From Thermoplasmata archaeon (GTDB lineage: Archaea; Thermoplasmatota; Thermoplasmata; Lutacidiplasmatales; UBA184), in contig JASHTB010000025.1 of NCBI GenBank assembly GCA_030040775.1, positions 1-32,445 on the forward strand: 32,445 nucleotides of DNA, written 5' to 3'. Numbering within the stretch: the first letter of the stretch is position 1; every line of letters begins with the position of its first letter. A program made the position numbers and the translations under genes. A model generated the notes under the pieces. That model had not been told where the DNA came from and did no database searches. It worked only from the letters and a program-made list of their open reading frames with translations. Shown here in pieces: positions 17,795-26,973 of the stretch.

Positions 17795-20218
17795 TCAGGA
17801 GGCGCCGGCGAGGCCGTGCTCCAACGCACGGACGCGGGCAGCGAAGTCCGGACGCCGCTCGAGGATGCTGTTCTCCCGGGCCTCCTGGAGACGCCGGCGC
17901 GCCTCCGCCGCGTCCCCCCGGCGGAACGAAAGCTGGGCGAGACGGAAGAGCATCTCCGCGTGCTCCGCGCCGAGGCGCATCTCGCGCGTTCGGGCAAGGG
18001 CGTCCTGGTAGTGGGACTCGGCGTCGTCGTAGAGGCCCTCGGCCTCGGCGATCATCCCGCGCGTCATCGCGATCTGTTGGTCGCCGAGATGGTCCCCGAT
18101 CGGCACGAGGACCTGGGCCGCCCGCTCGACCGCGGACCGGGCCTGAAGGGGTCGGCCGAGCTCCGCGTGCCACTGGGCGAGGTTGATGTAGCAGTACCCG
18201 ATCCAGATCGGCGATCGGGAACGCTCGGCGGCCTCGGTCGCCACCGCGATGTCGCGGAACGCCTCGTCGATTCGGTCGGCGGAGTACTCGAGGACCGAGC
18301 GGTTCATCAGCACCCGCGCCCGGGCGCCGTAATCCTCGACCGTCGCGAAAAGGTCGGCGGCGCGGGCGTAGAGCGAGAGCGCGGAGTCGAACCGAAGCCC
18401 TCCGAGGGGGACGAGGGTGTTCGCCACGTCCACGAGCGCGTGGCCCTGCTCGAGCGCGCTTCCGCCCCGTTCGGCCAGCTCGAGCGCGGCCCGCTGATGG
18501 GCCTCGGCCTGCGCGAGGTCCCCCCGTCGCCAGAAGACCGTGCCGAGGACCCGATGCGCGGCCATCAGGTCGTGGGACGTACCGGACTTTTCGAGAAGGG
18601 CCGTCGCCTCGTTGGCGAGGCTCTCGGCCGAAGGGTAGTCGCTCTTGTCGGTCCGGGTCTGGGCGAGGGCGAGCAGGGCGCGGCCGAGCTCTAGGTCGAG
18701 CCCCGGTCGCGGGCGGGCCAGGTCGACCGCCTCGGTCAACACCGCCTCGGAGCGCGGGAGGCTCCCGATCTCATGCAGGAGTCGTCCCGCCTCGGTCAGC
18801 ATCCGGATCTCGACTAGCGGGTCCCTATCCCGCTGGCGCCGTTCCGCCTCGAGCGCCCGGTCGATGTGAGCCAGCGCCGTCTCAAAGGCGAACGCACGCG
18901 TCGCGGCCCGAGCGGCCCGCAGGTTGTACTCGACCGCGCGCGCGTCGTCCCGGCCGAGGTAGAACTGCCGAGCGAGCTCGAAATCGTTCGCCGCCGGCCG
19001 CATCGCGAGGGCGCGGCCCGCCTTTCGGTGAAGGATTCTCCGTCGGGTCTCGGTCAGCGAGGCGTACACGTTGGCTCGGACGGGCTCCGACACGAACTCG
19101 TACACCTCTCCCCCCTTCTCCCTCAGGAGGCCCGCGCGCACGAGCCGGTCGAGGTGTTCGGTTACCCGCTCCTCCCCCATCCCGGCGACCGCGGCCAGGC
19201 TCTGAAATTCGAACTCCTTGCCGAGCACCGCCGCATAGGTGAGGAGTCGCCGCTCGTATTCGCCGAGGGTCCCGAGGCGGCTCAGGAGGATCTCGGTCAC
19301 GTCCCGTCCGCCCGGCGAAGCCGGGGCGCCGGTCCTTGGACCGAAGCCGGTGGCGCTCTGAACGAGCAGCTGGATGAACAGAGGATTCCCCTCCGTCTGG
19401 GCGTGCCACCGGCGGACGTCCTGCGGGTCCGGGGCGCGCCCTCCGAGGATCCACTGCACGAACGCTGTCGCTTCGGACAGGGAGAGAGGCCGGAGGGCGA
19501 CGGTGCGGAACGACGGGGCGTGCTGGAGGGAAGCGACCGGGGCGCGGCTCCGTTCGGGAACTTCCGCCTCCGCCCCGAGCGTCGCGATCACCGCGATCCG
19601 CTCGTTCTCGAGGCCGGCCGAGAGGCGCTGCAACAGTTCGAGGGACGACGGGTCGGCGAACCCGAGGTCGTCGATCGCCAGCAGGAGAGGACCGTCCTTC
19701 GCGAGCGTCCGGAAATGGTCGAACAGCCGTCCGAGCATCTCCTCTCGGCTTGCGCCGAGGCCCTCCGCCTTCGTCTGTCCCGCGGGGGCCAGGATGCGGT
19801 CGAGCTCGTCGCCGCGCGACGCAGCCGGCGCGGCGGCTGCCTCGGTCGACGGCCCGACCGAAAGCTGCTGGGCGAGGGGGGCGAGGAAGATCGGGAGCGA
19901 CGGTCCCGCCCCCGGAAAGACCGGAGAGCGGTCCTCCGAGGAAGCGGAGGCCAAGAGGTCCCGGACGAGGGAGAACGGGGGCGGGAGCTCCTCGGGAAGG
20001 GCGCGGCCTTCGAGCACCCCGAACCCTTCCTCCCGAGCCCGGTCGGAGGCTGCCCGAAGGGTGAAGCTCTTCCCGGAGCCCCCGGGACCGGTCAGGACGA
20101 GGCCCTGCCCGTGTCCTTCCGAGGTCCGCTCCAGTACGCGTCCGACCTCCTCGAGGACTTCGACCCGGGCGATCGGGATGGGGGACGTCGCCGGGCGGTC
20201 CCCCCTCGCCGCGACCAT
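17795..20218 (-). CDS. STAND/AAA-type NTPase with C-terminal TPR array
   Basis: Walker A GLVLTGPGGSGKSFT; Walker B GPLLLAIDDLGFADPSSLELLQRL; winged-helix-like region; long TPR array (AEAHQRAALELAERGG..., YDDAESHYQDALARTREM). Confidence 0.87.
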   Translation of the reverse strand: MVAARGDRPATSPIPIARVEVLEEVGRVLERTSEGHGQGLVLTGPGGSGKSFTLRAASDRAREEGFGVLEGRALPEELPPPFSLVRDLLASASSEDRSPVFPGAGPSLPIFLAPLAQQLSVGPSTEAAAAPAASRGDELDRILAPAGQTKAEGLGASREEMLGRLFDHFRTLAKDGPLLLAIDDLGFADPSSLELLQRLSAGLENERIAVIATLGAEAEVPERSRAPVASLQHAPSFRTVALRPLSLSEATAFVQWILGGRAPDPQDVRRWHAQTEGNPLFIQLLVQSATGFGPRTGAPASPGGRDVTEILLSRLGTLGEYERRLLTYAAVLGKEFEFQSLAAVAGMGEERVTEHLDRLVRAGLLREKGGEVYEFVSEPVRANVYASLTETRRRILHRKAGRALAMRPAANDFELARQFYLGRDDARAVEYNLRAARAATRAFAFETALAHIDRALEAERRQRDRDPLVEIRMLTEAGRLLHEIGSLPRSEAVLTEAVDLARPRPGLDLELGRALLALAQTRTDKSDYPSAESLANEATALLEKSGTSHDLMAAHRVLGTVFWRRGDLAQAEAHQRAALELAERGGSALEQGHALVDVANTLVPLGGLRFDSALSLYARAADLFATVEDYGARARVLMNRSVLEYSADRIDEAFRDIAVATEAAERSRSPIWIGYCYINLAQWHAELGRPLQARSAVERAAQVLVPIGDHLGDQQIAMTRGMIAEAEGLYDDAESHYQDALARTREMRLGAEHAEMLFRLAQLSFRRGDAAEARRRLQEARENSILERRPDFAARVRALEHGLAGAS

Positions 20219-20241
20219 CGCCCCATTCAGCTCAGGACGGG

Positions 20242-20249
20242 CTTATAAT
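20242..20249 (-). promoter_or_regulatory. TATA-like box for the STAND NTPase gene
   Basis: ATTATAAG on the minus strand, about 28 nt before ATG 20218, in the 33-bp gap after the upstream paralog's stop. Confidence 0.5.
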
Positions 20250-20251
20250 GC

Positions 20252-21850
20252 TCATTCGTCGGGGGCGGCCCCTGCCGGGGGCCGGGAGACGCTCGCAGGG
20301 ACACCCGGAGTGGACGGCTCCCCGAGTTGATGACCCAGTTCCTCGAACGCCTGCGCGAGGTTCGGTCGAACCCGGGGAAGTCCGAGCTCGGCCGCGCGCC
20401 GGTAGGCCGTGCGAGAGCCGTCCGTGTCCCGGGTCTTGTGCCGGAGCCGGGCGAGGTAGAACTCGACCTCGGCGCGGTCGGCGGGGAGCTTCAGGCGCTC
20501 GCACATCGTAGCCGCGGCGGTGTACGCCTGCTCGGCCTCCTCCCATTGCCCGCGCTTCTCCGCGATCAACCCCCGGTTCACCTCCACCTGCTCGAGCCCG
20601 AGGTCGTCCGACAGCCGGGCGAGGAGGCGGCTGGCCTGCTCGTTGTCCCGGCTCGCCTCCTCCAGTTGACCGAGGGCGAGACGCATCTCGACCCCCGAGA
20701 GCAGGGCGCGGCCGGTCGACCGCGCGTCGTGCGCGCGCTCTCCGGCCTCCCGGGCGCGCTCGAGGTACTCGAGGCCGTCCTGGGGTCGGGTCTCCCCAAC
20801 CGCCACCCCGAGATTGTGGTAGGCCCGGGCGAGCTCGACCCAGTCGCCCGCCTCCCGGAGTCGGTCGATGGCGCGCTCGTACCATTCGATGGCGACCGAC
20901 CGCACCTCGGGCCCGAGGAGGGCGAAGGAGTTGCCGATGTCGATCGAAAGCCGACCGAGAAACCGAGGGTCCCTCACGGCCCCGGCCTGGTCGAGCGCGC
21001 GCATGCTCTCGTCGAGTGCCTCCCGGTAGGCGCCCCGCTGGAACTCGAGCCGACCGAGCAGGCGGAACGTCTGGGCGATCCCGAGCCGGTCGTCGGTCGC
21101 CTCGAACAGCTTCTGGGCGGCGAGGGACCCGCGGACCGCGGCCTCGACGTCGAGGTTCTCGCGCGCGACCTCGGCCCGGGCGAGCAGGAGACGGGCCCGA
21201 ACACTTGGCTGGTCGCCTCCGAGGAGCTCGAGGGCCTCGCCGAACGACCGGTCGGCCGCGGGGAAGTTCCCGGTCGAGTAGTACAGGTCGCCGAGCCTTT
21301 CGGCGACTTCGGCCTGTTCGCGCCGGCGGTCCCCCCCGAGGGCTACCAGGTCGAGGAGGACCCGTTGGAGGTGGTTCGCCGCGACCTCGGGTTCGTCCGC
21401 GGCGCGCGCGTTCTCGGCCGCCTGGCGGTTGTACTCGAGCGACTTGTCGGGGACCTTGCCGAGGAAGTAGTGGCGACCCAGCTCGGAGACGACCTCGGGC
21501 GTCGGATGGGGGTGCGTCTGCTCTAGAACCTCCGCGATCTTCCGATGGAGCACGCGCAGGCGACTCTCGGTGAGCGAGCGGTAGATCTGGGCCCGGAACT
21601 CCTCCTCGACAAACCCGAACCGGTCGCCCCCGGGCCTCTCCCGGAAGATTCGAAGATGGACGAGGCGCTCGACCTGTTCCGCGAGAAGCTCCTCGTCGAT
21701 TCCCATCGCGGCTCGGAGGAGGCCGAAGTCGAACTCGGGGCCGATCGCGCTCGCGTAGGCGAGGATCCGATGCTGGTCCGCGTCGAGCTCCCCCATCGAG
21801 GGCGAGGGGCCCGGTTCTCCGGACGGGCGAGACTCCCCCCGTTCGGCCAT
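20252..21850 (-). CDS. Winged-helix/TPR protein, NTPase-less paralog of the adjacent STAND protein
   Basis: DQHRILAYASAIGPEFDFGLL...LTESRLRVLHRKIAEVLEQ...GRHYFLGKVPDKSLEYNRQAAENAR aligns by eye to the neighbour's ERRLLTYAAVLGKEFEFQSL...LTETRRRILHRKAGRALAM...ARQFYLGRDDARAVEYNLRAARAAT. No Walker motifs. Confidence 0.83.
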   Translation of the reverse strand: MAERGESRPSGEPGPSPSMGELDADQHRILAYASAIGPEFDFGLLRAAMGIDEELLAEQVERLVHLRIFRERPGGDRFGFVEEEFRAQIYRSLTESRLRVLHRKIAEVLEQTHPHPTPEVVSELGRHYFLGKVPDKSLEYNRQAAENARAADEPEVAANHLQRVLLDLVALGGDRRREQAEVAERLGDLYYSTGNFPAADRSFGEALELLGGDQPSVRARLLLARAEVARENLDVEAAVRGSLAAQKLFEATDDRLGIAQTFRLLGRLEFQRGAYREALDESMRALDQAGAVRDPRFLGRLSIDIGNSFALLGPEVRSVAIEWYERAIDRLREAGDWVELARAYHNLGVAVGETRPQDGLEYLERAREAGERAHDARSTGRALLSGVEMRLALGQLEEASRDNEQASRLLARLSDDLGLEQVEVNRGLIAEKRGQWEEAEQAYTAAATMCERLKLPADRAEVEFYLARLRHKTRDTDGSRTAYRRAAELGLPRVRPNLAQAFEELGHQLGEPSTPGVPASVSRPPAGAAPDE

Positions 21851-21976
21851 CGAGAGGCTTGTAGTCGCGCGCGGAGGTTAAATCCCTGCGTTCGGCCCGT
21901 CCCGCCCGTGCCCGCCCGTCCGCCCCGAACCGCGCACGCAAGGGTTATCTAACGCGGCCCGGCTCGTCGACCTCGG

Positions 21977-22237
21977 ATGGCTGCCGAACGGTCCGCTAAT
22001 TCGCCTCTCCCCGTACGACCCGCGCTGACGATGTCCCCTGCGCGCTGGGCGACGTTCTGGGGCTTCGCGAGCCTGGTCGTTCTCGCGGTCGTGTTCTACG
22101 TCTGGTGGGGAGTTTCCTTCGGCGTCTGGATCGACAACGGGGTGTACGCCGTCGCGGTCACGCTGCTGCTCTTCGGTCTCGCGGGGATGTGGCTCGTTTT
22201 GCCCAATCCTCCGACGCCGGCCCCACCGACGCCCTGA
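21977..22237 (+). CDS. Small membrane protein with two predicted TM helices
   Basis: ATFWGFASLVVLAVVFYVWWGVSF and GVYAVAVTLLLFGLAGMWLVLP; TATA-like GTTATCTA at 21944-21951. Confidence 0.65.
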   Translation: MAAERSANSPLPVRPALTMSPARWATFWGFASLVVLAVVFYVWWGVSFGVWIDNGVYAVAVTLLLFGLAGMWLVLPNPPTPAPPTP

Positions 22238-22244
22238 CGATGAC

Positions 22245-23672
22245 CTAGAGCGGGCGGCCGGCGAGCGCCCACCGGGCGTCGCGGGTTTCTCCGCAGGCGA
22301 TGCACGGTCCCGGGGATTCGACCTCGAACGGAAGTCCCTCTTCCGGCTCGCCGAGCAACGACCCATCCAGGGCGGCCTCGACGCGGTGGCCGCACTCCTC
22401 GCGTCCGCACCACGATACCAGACGGACCTTGGACGACTTCGGGAGCTCGTCGAGCGAGCGGGCGACTGCGAACGCCGCCCGGAACGCCTCCCGCGCCCGC
22501 TCCTGGAGAGCCCGGTCGAACGCTTCTAGGCGTGAGGTGACGTCCTGCGGGGCCGAATCGAACGCGACCGCGCTCTTCTGACCGAGACGGTCGACCGCCG
22601 TGGCGCGGCGGGAGGCGACCTCCCGCCGGCCGACCTCGAGCCGCAACGGGACGCCGCGGACCTCCCAGTGGTAGTACTTCGCCCCCGGGCGCTCCTCGCC
22701 GTCGTCCAGGAAGACCCGACGTCCCGCCTCGTGGAGGCGCTCGTAGAGCGCACGGGCCGCGGCGAGCGGTCCCTCGCCCCCGCCGCTCTCGGGTATCGGG
22801 ACGATGACCGCTTCGTACGGCGCGATCGAGGGGGGGAAGACGACGCCCTTCGAGTCCCCGTGGACCGCGACGATGGCTCCGAGGAGCCGTTCCGAGAGGC
22901 CGAACGTCGTCTGATGGACGAGCTCCTGGCGGCCGTCCGCCGTCTCGTATCGGATGCCGTACGGTTCGGAGAAGTTCTGGCGATAGTGATGCACGCTCCC
23001 GATCTGGAGCGTCCGCGCTCCGCCGACGGGGATGTCGAAGGCCACGGAGTAGTGCGCGCCGGGGAACTTGTCCCAGTCGGGGCGTCGGAGCGCGAGGTAG
23101 GGAAGAGCGTACGCCGCCGCCATGCGGGCGAACGCCCCGAGGTTCGAGCGGACCCGTTCGGTCGCCTCCGGCTCCCCGGCTTGACAGGTGTGCTCCTCGA
23201 AGAAGTGGATCTCGCGGACCCGCAGGAACGGACGGGTCGTCTTCGTCTCGTAGCGGAAGACGTTCACGATCTGGTAGACGTTCAGGGGGAGGTCCCGGTG
23301 GGACCGGACCCACAGGGCGAAGACGGGATACATCGCGGTCTCGCTGGTCGGCCGGAGGACGAGCGGGACATCGAGTTCGGAGAGCCCACCCTTCGTCACC
23401 CAGAAGACCTCGGCGTCGAACCCTTTGATGTGCTCCTTTTCCTTCGCGAACTCGTTCGCGGCGATGAGCGCCGGGAACTCCACCGGCTTCGAGCCGGTCG
23501 CCTCGATCTCCTGTACGATGACCCGGTCGAGATTGCGCCGAGCGACGAACCCGTAGGGGGTCCAGATGTTCATCCCCTTCACCCCGTACCGCTTGTCGGT
23601 GAGGTCGGCGGCCTCCACGACCTCGAGGTACCAGTCGATGAAGGCCGTCGTCTTGTCGGGGAGCTCCGCCAT
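22245..23672 (-). CDS. proS: Prolyl-tRNA synthetase (archaeal/eukaryotic type)
   Basis: GVKGMNIWTPYGFVARRNLDRVI, LVLRPTSETAMYPVFALWVRSHRDLPL, FRYETKTTRPFLRVREIHFFEEHT, and a C-terminal Cys-rich Zn domain. Confidence 0.95.
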   Translation of the reverse strand: MAELPDKTTAFIDWYLEVVEAADLTDKRYGVKGMNIWTPYGFVARRNLDRVIVQEIEATGSKPVEFPALIAANEFAKEKEHIKGFDAEVFWVTKGGLSELDVPLVLRPTSETAMYPVFALWVRSHRDLPLNVYQIVNVFRYETKTTRPFLRVREIHFFEEHTCQAGEPEATERVRSNLGAFARMAAAYALPYLALRRPDWDKFPGAHYSVAFDIPVGGARTLQIGSVHHYRQNFSEPYGIRYETADGRQELVHQTTFGLSERLLGAIVAVHGDSKGVVFPPSIAPYEAVIVPIPESGGGEGPLAAARALYERLHEAGRRVFLDDGEERPGAKYYHWEVRGVPLRLEVGRREVASRRATAVDRLGQKSAVAFDSAPQDVTSRLEAFDRALQERAREAFRAAFAVARSLDELPKSSKVRLVSWCGREECGHRVEAALDGSLLGEPEEGLPFEVESPGPCIACGETRDARWALAGRPL

Positions 23673-23830
23673 CGGAGCGCCCGAAGGGAACGGCCCGACT
23701 ATAAGTACTGACGACCGGGAATCCCGGCGCTCGGAACGAGACCGGCCCCGGTCCGGCGGTCGGGTTTCCTCGCCGCTCGTTCCGTTCGGTACAAGTTGTT
23801 AAGCCAACCGTCGTCCATACTTTGCGGGCC

Positions 23831-24925
23831 ATGCGCCTGGTCGTTTGCATCGACCGCGACGACGACCTGGGCCGCAAAGCCGGGGTCGCCGGACCGGTCG
23901 TCGGCCGCCCCGATGTGCTCGAGGCAGCCGTCAAGCTCGGGACGGTCGACCCCGAGGATTCCGACACGAACGCGATCTTCGCGACCGTGAGCCTCCTGGA
24001 CGAGCTCCGCGGGGCGGGGGAGGAGTGCGAGGTCTGCATCCTTACCGGCTCGCCCAAGGTCGGACCGATGTCCGACCGCCGGGTCGCCGACCAGTTCGAC
24101 CGGGTCCTCGAACAGACCCGCGCTACGTCGGCGTACCTCGTGAGCGACGGAGCCGAGGACGAGTACCTGTTCCCGATCCTCGCCTCCCGCGTGCGGGTCG
24201 ACGGCGTTCGTCGGGTCTACGTTCGTCAGGCCGCGGGCATCGAGACGACGTACTACACGCTCGTGCGGGCGCTCAAGGACCCGAAGCTGCGGGCGAAGAC
24301 GGTCCTCCCGTTCGCGCTCGTCCTCCTGATCCTGGGCTTAGCTGCCGCCGGGGGCGTGCTCCTCTGGGGGATCATCGGGCTCGCGATCCTGCTCGGGGTC
24401 TACCTGATCCTTTGGACGTTCGACATCGACGAGCTGATCATCGACTCCGTTCGATCCGCCTCGTCCGACATCCGTCAAGGGTCGGTCGCCTTCGGGTTCG
24501 GCCTGTTCACGGTCGCGCTGCTCGGGCTCGGGTTCCTCGAGGGGTACAACGCCTACTACTCGGACCTCTCGCATCCGCTGCTCGATCGCAACGTCCTCTT
24601 CCTCGAGGCCGGCCTCATCTGGTGGGTCCTCGGAGCGCTGGTCTGGGAGAGCGGACGGGCCGTGCGGCGCATGTTCGCTCGGGGCCGGTTCCCGCGGTCG
24701 TTTCTCGTGGGGACCACCTCGATCGTCGGGATCGGGTTCGTCAGCTACGGAATCGTCTACCTCGTGCGCTACCTCGAGGGGATCACCGCGGCGAGCACGC
24801 TACCGCTCATCGCCGGATTGATCGTCGCGGGCTTCGGGCTCGTGATCGGTGCGGGCGTGCTGCAGCAGTACCTCCGGGCCGCGGCTCGGAGCGCGCCCCC
24901 GCCCGATACGATGAGCGCGGGCTGA
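23831..24925 (+). CDS. DUF373-family archaeal membrane protein
   Basis: MRLVVCIDRDDDLGRKAGVAGPVVGRPDVLEAAVKLGTVDPEDSDTNAIFATVSLLDEL...VSDGAEDEYLFPILASRV, then multiple TM helices. Confidence 0.88.
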   Translation: MRLVVCIDRDDDLGRKAGVAGPVVGRPDVLEAAVKLGTVDPEDSDTNAIFATVSLLDELRGAGEECEVCILTGSPKVGPMSDRRVADQFDRVLEQTRATSAYLVSDGAEDEYLFPILASRVRVDGVRRVYVRQAAGIETTYYTLVRALKDPKLRAKTVLPFALVLLILGLAAAGGVLLWGIIGLAILLGVYLILWTFDIDELIIDSVRSASSDIRQGSVAFGFGLFTVALLGLGFLEGYNAYYSDLSHPLLDRNVLFLEAGLIWWVLGALVWESGRAVRRMFARGRFPRSFLVGTTSIVGIGFVSYGIVYLVRYLEGITAASTLPLIAGLIVAGFGLVIGAGVLQQYLRAAARSAPPPDTMSAG

Positions 24926-24960
24926 CCGTTCCCCGCGCGCCCGAAGCGGGAAGCGCTCGC

Positions 24961-25578
24961 CTATCCGAGCGCGACGTGGCGGGAGACCCGGGCAAGGTCC
25001 TCCCGCGGCACGGTGAGGCCGCAGCGTTCCCGCAGCGTCTTGCGCACCGCGTCGACCCCGGGAGTGACCCGTGCGGCGCGGGCGGCGAGGGTCGCGAGGT
25101 CCTCCCAGTAGTTCCAGGGAAAGACGACCCAGACCCAGGCGGTACGCGGTACCTCTTCGGCAAAATAGGTCGGGACGAACTTCGAGTGGTCGATGTGCAG
25201 GAACGCCGCGGTCTCGACCCGGCTCGGCCGCTGGGCGCGGACGTGTTCGACCGCCAGCGAGAGGCTCTCTCCGGTGTCGGTGATGTCGTCCACGACCAGG
25301 ACGGTCTCGCCGGTCACCGAGCCGCTCAGGTCCTCGGTCAGTTCCGCCTTTCCGCTCGGCGTCGCGGTCACGCCCCAATGCTGCGCCCGCAGGGAGAGCA
25401 ACCGGTGGACCTCGAGCCGGTCGCAGAGGAGTCGCCCGGGCACCCACCCGCCCCGGGCGAGCGCGACGACCGTCTGGGGGATCGCCGACGCCTTTCGAAC
25501 GAGGTCGGCGACGCGGTCCGCCCAGCCGTCCACGTCCTCCCACGTCGCCTTCCGGCAGCGAGGAAGCTCGTCGGCCAT
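24961..25578 (-). CDS. Phosphoribosyltransferase (XGPRT/HPRT-like)
   Basis: VVALARGGWVPGRLLCDRL and the PRPP motif VLVVDDITDTGESLSLAVEHV. Confidence 0.88.
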   Translation of the reverse strand: MADELPRCRKATWEDVDGWADRVADLVRKASAIPQTVVALARGGWVPGRLLCDRLEVHRLLSLRAQHWGVTATPSGKAELTEDLSGSVTGETVLVVDDITDTGESLSLAVEHVRAQRPSRVETAAFLHIDHSKFVPTYFAEEVPRTAWVWVVFPWNYWEDLATLAARAARVTPGVDAVRKTLRERCGLTVPREDLARVSRHVALG

Positions 25579-25608
25579 CGCTCGGGGAACCTTCCCCCGA
25601 CCTCGGGC

Positions 25609-26871
25609 CTAGGGGTAGATCCCGCGGATCCGGATCGCGTCCACGACGCGTTGGATCGCGAGGACGTACGCCGCGGTCCGGTTGTGGACCTTTCGTTCCG
25701 TCGCCACCTTGTGAACGTCCGCGTACGAACGGACCATCACCTGCTCGAGGCGCTCGTTGACCTCCGCGAGAGGCCAGAAGTACCCCTGGATGTCCTGGGC
25801 CCACTCGAAGTAGCTCACCGTCACACCCCCGGCGTTCGCTAGAATGTCCGGCAGCACGGTGATCTTCTTCTCGAAGAGGACCTTATCCGCCTCGGGCACG
25901 GTGGGACCGTTCGCCGCCTCCCCGATGAGGCGGGCCTGGATCTTGTCCGCGTTCTTGGAGGTGATCTGGTTCTCGAGCGCGGCCGGGATCAGGATGTCGG
26001 CCTTCATTTCGAGGACCTCTTCGTTCGAGATATCCTTGGCGCCGGGGAATCCCACGACCGATCCGGTCTTCGTCTTGTGCTCCTCCACCTCGTGCGGGTT
26101 CAGTCCGTCCGCCTTGTAGATCCCGCCCCTCGAGTCAGAGACCGCAACGATCTTCGCGCCCTGTTCGTCGTGGAGAATGTTCGCCGTAACGCTCCCGGCG
26201 TTCCCGAATCCCTGGACGGCCACGGTGCCTCCCTTGACCCGGAGTCCGATGTCTTTCGCGGCCTCGCGGACGACGTAGGCGCACCCCCGCCCGGTCGCCT
26301 CGGCCCGACCTTCGCTGCCGCCCAGGCTGATCGGCTTACCCGTGACGACCCCCGGGACGGAGTATCCCTTTCCCATCGAGTACGTGTCCATGATCCACGC
26401 CATCGTCTGACTGTCGGTGTAGACATCCGGGGCGGGGATGTCGATCTCGGGTCCGAGCATGAACGAGATCTCGCTCGTATAGCGCCGGGTGAGCCGCTCG
26501 AGCTCTCCCTTCGACATGTGCTTCGGGTCGCAGATCACCCCTCCCTTCGCCCCGCCGTACGGGATGCCGACGACCGCACATTTCCACGTCATCCAGGCCG
26601 CGAGGGCCCGCACCTCGTCCAGCGTGACCTGTGGGTGGTATCGGATCCCTCCCTTGCAGGGTCCGCGGGCCATGTTGTACTGAACGCGGTAGCCGGTGAA
26701 GACCCGGTAGCTATTGTTGTCCATGCGCACCGGGAAATACACGCTGATCTCCCGCTTCGGGTGCTTGAGCTCCTCTCGGGTTGCCTCGTCAAGGCCGATG
26801 ATATCCGCGACGATGTCGACCTGGCGCTTGGCTGTCTCAAACGGATTGATGACCGGTTCACTCTTCGGCAT
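25609..26871 (-). CDS. gdhA: Glu/Leu/Phe/Val-type dehydrogenase (glutamate dehydrogenase)
   Basis: FTGYRVQYNMARGPCKGGIRYHPQVTLDEVRALAAWMTWKCAVVGIPYGGAKGGV; VAVQGFGNAG; EAANGPTVPEADKVL; ILANAGGVTVSYFEW. Confidence 0.94.
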   Translation of the reverse strand: MPKSEPVINPFETAKRQVDIVADIIGLDEATREELKHPKREISVYFPVRMDNNSYRVFTGYRVQYNMARGPCKGGIRYHPQVTLDEVRALAAWMTWKCAVVGIPYGGAKGGVICDPKHMSKGELERLTRRYTSEISFMLGPEIDIPAPDVYTDSQTMAWIMDTYSMGKGYSVPGVVTGKPISLGGSEGRAEATGRGCAYVVREAAKDIGLRVKGGTVAVQGFGNAGSVTANILHDEQGAKIVAVSDSRGGIYKADGLNPHEVEEHKTKTGSVVGFPGAKDISNEEVLEMKADILIPAALENQITSKNADKIQARLIGEAANGPTVPEADKVLFEKKITVLPDILANAGGVTVSYFEWAQDIQGYFWPLAEVNERLEQVMVRSYADVHKVATERKVHNRTAAYVLAIQRVVDAIRIRGIYP

Positions 26872-26973
26872 AACTCCCCCACCTCGGGGCAAAGGGGAGA
26901 ACTCGGAAGCCGGTACTTGAGGGTAACGTGAAGACTGTGACGGTCAAGCACGCCGCACAGAAACGGCGCGGGC

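Noticed and set aside
18866-21941. Long ORFs opposite or out of frame with the STAND/TPR genes (18866-20248 +, 20327-21526 +, 20232-21941 -)
   Set aside because: Low-complexity compositions and no family motifs; the overlapping minus frames give coherent STAND/TPR proteins.
23845-25842. 665-aa plus-strand ORF and the 653-aa minus ORF 22096-24057
   Set aside because: Arg/Pro/Gly-rich out-of-frame readings of DUF373, PRTase, gdhA and proS; typical high-GC spurious ORFs.
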